Made by a program: the position numbers and the translations under genes
Notes under the pieces: model-generated
The model's database searches: none
Told to the model about the DNA's origin: nothing
What the model saw: only the letters and a program-made list of their open reading frames with translations
From: JBAPRR01 sp049281195
GTDB taxonomy: Bacteria; Actinomycetota; Acidimicrobiia; Acidimicrobiales; CAVXTF01
Reading direction: 5' to 3'
NCBI GenBank assembly: GCA_049281195.1
Contig: JBAPRR010000421.1
Location: 1 to 5,873 of the forward strand
Length of the DNA: 5,873 nt
In this document: piece by piece, positions 1-4,339 of the stretch
Layout: each line of letters opens with the position of its first letter
Numbering within the stretch: position 1 is the stretch's first letter

Positions 1-875
1 GGATTGGCCACGTCGGCCTTTGTTCCGCAGGCGAGCCGCGGCCTGTCCAGGAGCTCAGGCCTGTACCGCGACAGCTCACCGAGCAGTATCTGTTCCTGCT
101 CCTGCACACTCTCTGTAACAGATGCCAGATCGAGTATGAGCAGCAGGACCCGGGCCCGTTCGACATGACGTAAGAAGCGATGGCCCAGCCCGCGGCCTTC
201 CGCGGCACCCTCCACCAGACCGGGGACATCGGCGATGATGAATTCGACCTCGTCCCCCGACCGGCCTGTGACGACTACGCCCAGGTGAGGCTCGAGTGTC
301 GTGAACGGGTAGTCAGCGATCTTCGGCTTGGCCGCCGAAACTGCAGAGATGAAGGTGCTCTTACCGGCATTGGGGAAACCAACCAGGGCCACATCAGCGA
401 CGAGCTTCAACTCCAGGTCGAGCCAATGCTCTTCACCTATTTCGGCCTGTTCGGCAAAAGCGGGTGCCCGGCGCCTGTTTGAGAGGAACCTGGCGTTGCC
501 CTTGCCGCCCCTGCCCCCCCGTGCGACCAGAGCACGGTCGCCTACGAAGCTGAGGTCCGCAATGCCGGTGCCGTCGAGGGTGCGGACCGTGGTTCCGACG
601 GGGACCTTCACCTCGAGATCGGGACCGTTGGCGCCCCGCTTCTGCTTTCCCGCGCCGTGGGTCCCGTCAATGGCTCTCCGATGGGGATGGTCCCTGAAGC
701 CGAGGAGCGACGCGGCGCCGGTGTCGGCGACAAGCCAGATGTCGCCGCCCTTGCCTCCATCGCCTCCATCGGGACCGCCCTTGGAGACATGGGCTTCACG
801 GCGGAAGGACACAGACCCCGCTCCACCGTTTCCGGCTTTCACATGGATTTGTGCTTCGTCGACAAAGCCTGACAT
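1..875 (-). CDS. obgE: GTPase Obg (ObgE/CgtA), C-terminus cut off by window edge
   Basis: Obg is an essential cytoplasmic GTPase that binds the 50S subunit and acts in late ribosome assembly and stress signalling. The frame starts at ATG 873-875 and stays open to base 1, giving 291 residues. Residues 1-158 form the glycine-rich Obg fold, with runs such as GGPDGGDGGKGGD (33-45) and GGRGGKGN (120-127). The G domain follows: P-loop GFPNAGKST (166-174), switch I YPFTTLEP (189-196), and G3 DVPGLVEGA (216-224). The G4 position reads TKAD (285-288) rather than the canonical NKxD. The G5 loop and any C-terminal OCT domain lie beyond the window. The start matches the family N-terminus (MSGFVDEAQIHVKAGNGG), but no good Shine-Dalgarno sequence precedes it, so translation may depend on the upstream genes. 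It lies 66 nt after rpmA, the usual rplU-rpmA-obg order. Identity is very secure. Confidence 0.97.
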   Translation of the reverse strand, partial: MSGFVDEAQIHVKAGNGGAGSVSFRREAHVSKGGPDGGDGGKGGDIWLVADTGAASLLGFRDHPHRRAIDGTHGAGKQKRGANGPDLEVKVPVGTTVRTLDGTGIADLSFVGDRALVARGGRGGKGNARFLSNRRRAPAFAEQAEIGEEHWLDLELKLVADVALVGFPNAGKSTFISAVSAAKPKIADYPFTTLEPHLGVVVTGRSGDEVEFIIADVPGLVEGAAEGRGLGHRFLRHVERARVLLLILDLASVTESVQEQEQILLGELSRYRPELLDRPRLACGTKADVAN

Positions 876-941
876 CAGATAAATGCTACGAGGCTCTGTG
901 AAGCGGTCTTACGTAGGACACCGAGGCCCCACGAAAAGGGC
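876..941 (-). other. rpmA-obg spacer, no clear signal
   Basis: This 66-nt spacer contains no convincing terminator, because there is no hairpin followed by a T-run in the direction of transcription. It also lacks a strong Shine-Dalgarno sequence for obg. A short palindrome TACGTA (911-916) is present but has no assignable role. The spacer is best read as an internal operon spacer; a weak obg promoter cannot be excluded. Confidence 0.4.
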
Positions 942-1199
942 TCAGTCGCCCGAGGTGACCACGTCGACCAGGCGGCGGCCCTTGCGGTTCCCGAACTTCA
1001 CCTTGCCCTCGGCGAGGGCGAACAGGGTGTCATCTCCCCCACGGCCAACGTTCTGACCTGGGTGAAACCGAGTTCCACGCTGGCGGACGATGATCGAACC
1101 AGCCGTGACAGTGGTGCCATCGAAAACCTTCACGCCAAGGCGCTGGGCATTCGAGTCGCGCCCGTTTCGGGTCGAACCCCCACCTTTGGTCTTGGACAT
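942..1199 (-). CDS. rpmA: 50S ribosomal protein L27
   Basis: This is bacterial L27, an 85-residue protein of the large ribosomal subunit whose N-terminal tail reaches towards the peptidyl-transferase centre. The signature GGGSTRNGRDSNAQRLGVK (residues 6-24) and the stretch IIVRQRGTRFHPGQNVGRGGD (36-56) are intact, and the length is normal. The N-terminus reads MSKTKGGGS instead of the common MAHKKGGGS, with no Firmicutes-type cleavable leader before it. The start is supported by AGGGAG (1207-1212 on the opposite strand), 7 nt upstream of ATG. It is 25 nt downstream of rplU and 66 nt upstream of obg, so it is almost certainly co-transcribed with both. Confidence 0.97.
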   Translation of the reverse strand: MSKTKGGGSTRNGRDSNAQRLGVKVFDGTTVTAGSIIVRQRGTRFHPGQNVGRGGDDTLFALAEGKVKFGNRKGRRLVDVVTSGD

Positions 1200-1224
1200 C
1201 TCTACTCTCCCTGACCGGATCCCG

Positions 1225-1536
1225 TCAGGGAGCCGTTATCGACGTGATTTGGATCGTGGCGTAGTGCTGACGGTGACCGAACCGGCGCCTGTTGTTGGAT
1301 TTCGGCTTGTACGTGAAGCCGCGGATCTTGGGTCCCGCTTCCGAGCCGACCACCCGGGCCGAGACGACAGCCCCGCCCAGCTCGTCAGGGGTGGCGAGCA
1401 CCCTCCCGCCGTCAACCACCAGGATCGGGTCGAACTTCACGTCCTCCCCCTCGGCAATGCCGAGGCGCTCGACGCGGACCAGCTGGCCCTCGGCCACCCG
1501 TTCCTGCTTCCCACCGGTACGTATCACTGCATACAT
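1225..1536 (-). CDS. rplU: 50S ribosomal protein L21
   Basis: This is bacterial L21, a 103-residue protein of the large subunit that binds 23S rRNA. The start MYAVIRTGGKQ (1-11), the middle EGEDVKFDPILVVDGG (29-44) and the basic RNA-binding C-terminal part with RRRFGHRQHYATIQI (83-97) are family hallmarks, and the length is typical. The start is supported by AGGATGG (1544-1550 on the opposite strand), 7 nt upstream of ATG. The gene follows RNase E/G after 55 nt and precedes rpmA by 25 nt. In the spacer, GGCGG and CCGCC could pair just before the ribosome binding site. That is compatible with, but far from proof of, an autoregulatory r-protein leader. Confidence 0.97.
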   Translation of the reverse strand: MYAVIRTGGKQERVAEGQLVRVERLGIAEGEDVKFDPILVVDGGRVLATPDELGGAVVSARVVGSEAGPKIRGFTYKPKSNNRRRFGHRQHYATIQITSITAP

Positions 1537-1591
1537 GAGCAGACCATCCTACCTGGCGGGGCACCTAAGCGCGAAACGAGCCGCCGACTGA

Positions 1592-3364
1592 TCAGAGAAG
1601 CGACTCGTCAAGCATGATCCCCTTGCCGCCACACACGGTGCAGGTGGTGGACAACGACTCGACCAGTCCCTCCGAGACCCGCTTACGGGTCATCTCGACC
1701 AGCCCGAGGTCAGATATCTCGTACACCTGGGTGCGGGTCTTGTCACGGGCGAGAGCCGAGCGCAGAGAGGCTCCGACCTTGTCTCGGTTCTCCCGAATCT
1801 CCATGTCAATGAAGTCGATGACGATGATGCCCCCGATGTCACGAAGCCGGAGCTGGCGTGCGATCTCCTCCGCAGCTTCGAGGTTGTTGCGGAAAACAGT
1901 TTCTTCGAGATTCGAAGTCCCGACGTTTTTGCCGGTGTTCACGTCGATGACGGTCAGGGCCTCGGTCCGTTCGATGATGATCGATCCGCCCGAAGGCAGC
2001 CATACCTTACGGTCGAGGGCTTTGTGGAGCTGTTCGTGTACGTGGTACCGCTCGAACAGAGGGAGCGGTTCGACCTTCGTGTCGTAATGCTCTACCCGCT
2101 CTACGAGCTCAGGGTTGACCCCGGCCACATAGTCGCGGACCTGGTTGTACAGGTCGAGGTCGTCGATGATGACGGCGCGGTACTCGTTGTTGAGCTCTTC
2201 CCTCACGATCCTTACCCCCAGGTCAGGCTCGCGGTAGAGAAGCCTCGGCGAGCTCGTGTTCCTGGCGTCGGCCGCGATCACGTCCCACTGAGCACTCAGT
2301 CGCTTGACATCGTGACGGAGCTCTTCGACGCTCGCCCCTTTGGCGGCCGTCCTGACGATGAGTCCGTGCCCGGACGGTCGGATCTCGTCAACGATCTTCC
2401 TGAGCCGGCGACGTTCGGTGTCGTCCAGCCGCTTTGAGATCCCGAAGGCGGACGAATTCGGCACCATGACGACGAAGCGACCCGGTAGCGAGACTTCCTG
2501 GGTGAGCCTGGCCCCCTTTGCGCCGATCGGGTTCTTCGTCACCTGGCAGACGATCATCTGTCCGGGTTTCAGCATCTGCTCGATACGCAAAGCGGAGGAC
2601 GACTGGGTCTCGACGTCCTCCTTGTCGTATCGGACGTCGCCCCGGTACAGGACGGCGTTCTTCGGAGTGGCGATGTCGATGAACGCGGCCTCCATCCCGG
2701 GGAGAACGTTCTGGACTCTGCCGAGGTAGATGTTGCCGTCTATTTGGCTCGTGTCGTCGGCTGCACGCGAGACGAAGTGCTCGACCAGCGACCGCCCCTC
2801 CAACACCGCTATCTGTGTCGCGTGAGGACGGACGTGCACGCACATCAGGTACCTGCCGACCGCCTTGCCACGCCGTTCGCGGCCGCTTCTCCTACGGGTT
2901 CTGGCACCCTGCTTGGTGGAGGTCGTTTCAGAATCGTCCTCGTCGGGCGAGTCGGCCACAGACTCAACAACGACAATGGATCTCTCCACTTGCGGCTTTG
3001 CCGGGGCCGGCACGTCGAGCCTCGACTGCGTCTGGCGCCTTTGAGCCGTAGGCCTCGGTTTGCTAGCAGCTTCCGACTGGGGGGGATCCGGAGCAGGCGC
3101 ACGAGCAGGTCGGACATCTCCGATGCGCGGCTTTCCTCCGTTCGGGGGACGGACTTCTCCGATCCGCGGAACACCCGTAGCACCTTCGTCTTCGGCGATC
3201 ATCGCGGCATCGTTCGCCGCGCCGGAGGGCTGCTCCTGTTCGTTAATTCCTACTGTTTTGATTCCTTCTGTGATCGGTTTCTGTGTCGGATTTTCCTGGT
3301 CAGACTCCCGGGAGACCTGTCCCGTAGATGTCTTTGCCGCTCCCGCGGCAGGGGTGTCGGACAT
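1592..3364 (-). CDS. rne: Ribonuclease E/G family endoribonuclease
   Basis: This is a single-strand-specific, 5'-end-sensing endoribonuclease of the RNase E/G family, which matures rRNA and tRNA and starts mRNA decay. Residues 1-168 are a low-complexity, probably disordered arm with an acidic patch (DSPDEDDSE, 138-146) and a basic patch (RTRRRSGRERRGK, 155-167). The core starts near 170, with an S1 RNA-binding domain at about 205-285 (GNIYLGRVQNVLPGMEAAFID). Catalytic metal ligands are visible: D474 and N476 in IDVNTGKN, and D517 in IIVIDFIDM, matching E. coli RNase E D303, N305 and D346. The zinc-link is C575-T-V-C578. The protein ends 12 residues later, so it has neither the small dimer domain nor a C-terminal degradosome scaffold as in E. 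coli; the extra sequence is at the N-terminus. The start is supported by AGAAGGG (3374-3380), 9 nt upstream. It lies 24 nt after the TIGR03936 gene. The choice between rne and rng as symbol is conventional. Confidence 0.95.
   Translation of the reverse strand: MSDTPAAGAAKTSTGQVSRESDQENPTQKPITEGIKTVGINEQEQPSGAANDAAMIAEDEGATGVPRIGEVRPPNGGKPRIGDVRPARAPAPDPPQSEAASKPRPTAQRRQTQSRLDVPAPAKPQVERSIVVVESVADSPDEDDSETTSTKQGARTRRRSGRERRGKAVGRYLMCVHVRPHATQIAVLEGRSLVEHFVSRAADDTSQIDGNIYLGRVQNVLPGMEAAFIDIATPKNAVLYRGDVRYDKEDVETQSSSALRIEQMLKPGQMIVCQVTKNPIGAKGARLTQEVSLPGRFVVMVPNSSAFGISKRLDDTERRRLRKIVDEIRPSGHGLIVRTAAKGASVEELRHDVKRLSAQWDVIAADARNTSSPRLLYREPDLGVRIVREELNNEYRAVIIDDLDLYNQVRDYVAGVNPELVERVEHYDTKVEPLPLFERYHVHEQLHKALDRKVWLPSGGSIIIERTEALTVIDVNTGKNVGTSNLEETVFRNNLEAAEEIARQLRLRDIGGIIVIDFIDMEIRENRDKVGASLRSALARDKTRTQVYEISDLGLVEMTRKRVSEGLVESLSTTCTVCGGKGIMLDESLL
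3111..3169. repeat. Imperfect 20-nt direct repeat inside the RNase E/G arm
   Basis: Bases 3111-3130 and 3150-3169 agree at 18 of 20 positions, with a 39-nt period (13 codons), so the reading frame is kept. They encode two copies of the peptide PRIG(E/D)VRP at residues 66-73 and 79-86 of the disordered N-terminal arm. The repeat suggests a small in-frame duplication or a repeated short binding motif. Confidence 0.7.
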
Positions 3365-3388
3365 TGGGGGATTCCCTTCTAAAACTGT

Positions 3389-4081
3389 TCAAGACGCACG
3401 CTCCAGGGCTTCGTGAAGCCGGGCCGCATCTGCCACCAAAGGCTCCTCGTTGGGGCCTTCGCTTTCGATCCACTGATGAGTTCTGCATGAAAGGCCGAGC
3501 TCTATTCCAAGGGCGCGACCCAATTCGGAAGGCCGGACTCCCCTCGGACGCGTCGCAAGTGCGGCCCGTAAGCTGGTTGGTCCGTCTTCCAAAACTGAAA
3601 GTTCCTTCACCGATTCGCGGATGTCATCGTCTTCTTCGCGTCCTTTGCGTTGCCTTCTGACCGGCAACGAAGAGGCTTGAAGTGCCGCATTCACGACGTC
3701 TCTGAGCTCATCGGGTCTTGTCTCTGGGACTTCGATTTCCCACGTGCAGGACGTCACATCCTGCTGAAGCGAGCTGCCGCGAGCCTCCAGCTCTGCGGCG
3801 GCCGTTATGTAGATGCCCGTCGGGAACTGGCCCTCGAGGCGAGCCGACACCTCCGACGCCGAGACGGGTTCTGCAAGCTCGACGTCGAGATATTCGGCCA
3901 GTGACTCGGCACCGGTTGGCAGTGCCAGGCCGAAGCTCAGCTTCGGCCTGGGAGAGAACCCTGAGGTCTGGGCCACCGGAATGGCCACTCGCCTGAGGGC
4001 TCGCTCCCACATCCGCGCGACGTCACGTTGACTCGTCCAGCGGATCCTGCCGAGCTTGGCGTATCTGAAACGGATTCTCAG
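3389..4081 (-). CDS. TIGR03936/DUF2344 radical-SAM-associated protein, CTG start
   Basis: This belongs to the TIGR03936 (DUF2344) family, a protein of unknown reaction found next to, or fused with, TIGR03960 radical SAM enzymes. The hallmark is FSPRPKLSFGLALPTG (residues 42-57), followed by ESLAEYLDVEL. I place the start at CTG 4079-4081, giving 230 residues. The sequence before the first ATG (4010-4012) reads RIRFRYAKLGRIRWTSQRD, which resembles the family N-terminus. An in-frame stop (4091-4093) lies just upstream, and no ATG, GTG or TTG occurs between it and 4012. CTG is preceded by AGGAG with 6-nt spacing, while ATG 4012 has no ribosome binding site. The protein looks soluble, with no signal peptide or membrane segment; the middle part (about 140-152) is very charged (RRQRKGREEDDD). 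It ends 24 nt before RNase E/G, so the two are surely co-transcribed. Family assignment is secure, the start likely, the function unknown. Confidence 0.9.
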   Translation of the reverse strand: MRIRFRYAKLGRIRWTSQRDVARMWERALRRVAIPVAQTSGFSPRPKLSFGLALPTGAESLAEYLDVELAEPVSASEVSARLEGQFPTGIYITAAAELEARGSSLQQDVTSCTWEIEVPETRPDELRDVVNAALQASSLPVRRQRKGREEDDDIRESVKELSVLEDGPTSLRAALATRPRGVRPSELGRALGIELGLSCRTHQWIESEGPNEEPLVADAARLHEALERAS

Positions 4082-4092
4082 CGAATTCTCCT
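4079..4092 (-). promoter_or_regulatory. Shine-Dalgarno and CTG start of the TIGR03936 gene
   Basis: Read on the minus strand, AGGAG (4088-4092) is followed by the 6-nt spacer AATTCG and then CTG (4079-4081). This is an ideal distance and the strongest ribosome binding site in the window. It decides the start, because the only in-frame ATG is 23 codons downstream and has no such site. Confidence 0.75.
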
Positions 4093-4115
4093 AACCTTGT
4101 GACCAGGAATTTCGC
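4079..4115 (-). promoter_or_regulatory. Possible hairpin masking the TIGR03936 ribosome binding site
   Basis: On the minus-strand RNA, GCGAAATTC (4107-4115) can pair with GAATTCGC (4081-4088), making 8 base pairs with one bulged A. The 3' arm covers the spacer and the first base of the CTG start, and the 18-nt loop (4089-4106) holds most of AGGAG. Such a fold would limit translation unless it is opened, for example by a ligand, a protein or RNase cleavage. The complementarity is seen directly; its use in regulation is inferred. Confidence 0.4.
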
Positions 4116-4153
4116 GTCCAACTGATGCAGATTCGCATTTGACGGGCACTCCG

Positions 4154-4189
4154 ACACCGGCCCGAGGGATCGGGCGGGTGTTTTCTTTT
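4154..4189 (+). terminator. Intrinsic terminator pointing along the plus strand
   Basis: On the plus strand, ACACC (4154-4158) plus GCCCGA (4160-4165) pairs with TCGGGC (4170-4175) plus GGTGT (4177-4181). The result is 11 base pairs with one G-G mismatch around a GGGA loop. The T-tract TTTTCTTTT (4181-4189) follows directly. This is the classical layout of a Rho-independent terminator, but only for transcription opposite to all genes here. On the minus strand the T-tract becomes an A-tract before the hairpin, so it should not stop the operon. It may end antisense transcripts coming from the TIGR03936/RNase E/G side. Confidence 0.6.
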
Positions 4190-4217
4190 CCCGATGGCGC
4201 GCAAGCTGGGGCATTTG

Positions 4218-4229
4218 GCTTGTACAAGC
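4218..4229. repeat. Perfect 12-bp palindrome GCTTGTACAAGC
   Basis: The sequence equals its own reverse complement over 12 bases. Outer GCAT (4211-4214) and ATGC (4232-4235) extend the symmetry after short unpaired stretches. It may be an operator for a dimeric regulator or a small RNA hairpin with a GTAC loop. No regulator gene is visible nearby. Confidence 0.45.
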
Positions 4230-4339
4230 TGATGCTTCTGCTCAGGGGCGCCATAGGGAGATTTTAGGAAGGTACCGACCCCGATAGGAGCGACCCACCT
4301 TTCGGCGGCCCGATCTGGCCTCCGGTGGTACCTCGAAAT

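Larger units (their letters stand above)
4082..4339 (-). other. Structured 258-nt intergenic region, possible RNA leader
   Basis: This gap between the TIGR03960 and TIGR03936 genes has no supportable coding sequence. Read on the minus strand from the TIGR03960 stop, it holds several elements. First is a domain closed by two GGTACC copies (4327-4332 with 4271-4276; 7 pairs plus a wobble). Inside it is CCGCC-GAAA-GGTGG (4295-4308), a hairpin with a GNRA loop. Next come ATGGCGC/GCGCCAT arms (4248-4254 with 4194-4200), enclosing a perfect 12-bp palindrome GCTTGTACAAGC (4218-4229) flanked by GCAT/ATGC. The terminator-like hairpin and the hairpin over the ribosome binding site follow. A TAAAAT (4262-4267) could serve as a -10 element, but I see no good -35 partner. 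I do not recognise a known riboswitch or RNA family. The region may be a 5' leader of the TIGR03936-RNase operon or an operator region. Confidence 0.35.

Noticed and set aside
1537..1591. L21-type ribosomal protein leader before rplU
   Set aside because: Only one short GGCGG/CCGCC pairing is visible in 55 nt, too little to support a named leader RNA.
2744..3382. Long plus-strand open frame (212 codons) over the 5' half of RNase E/G
   Set aside because: It is antisense to a secure conserved gene, has no recognisable domain, and is expected by chance in GC-rich coding DNA. The same applies to the other plus-strand frames at 180-482, 328-882, 1090-1617, 1614-2087, 2024-2437 and 5202-5705.
4154..4181. 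Attenuator for the minus-strand operon
   Set aside because: The hairpin lacks a T-run after it in the minus-strand direction; the A-tract lies before it, so it should not terminate the operon mRNA.
4023..4214. 63-codon minus-strand frame in the intergenic gap
   Set aside because: It overlaps the true start of the TIGR03936 gene in another frame, has no Shine-Dalgarno support and shows no recognisable family.
4269..4336. tRNA or known riboswitch in the GGTACC-bounded stem
   Set aside because: There is no TpsiC-loop sequence, acceptor CCA or cloverleaf, and no match to the cobalamin, SAM, glycine, c-di-GMP or ydaO consensus features that I know.
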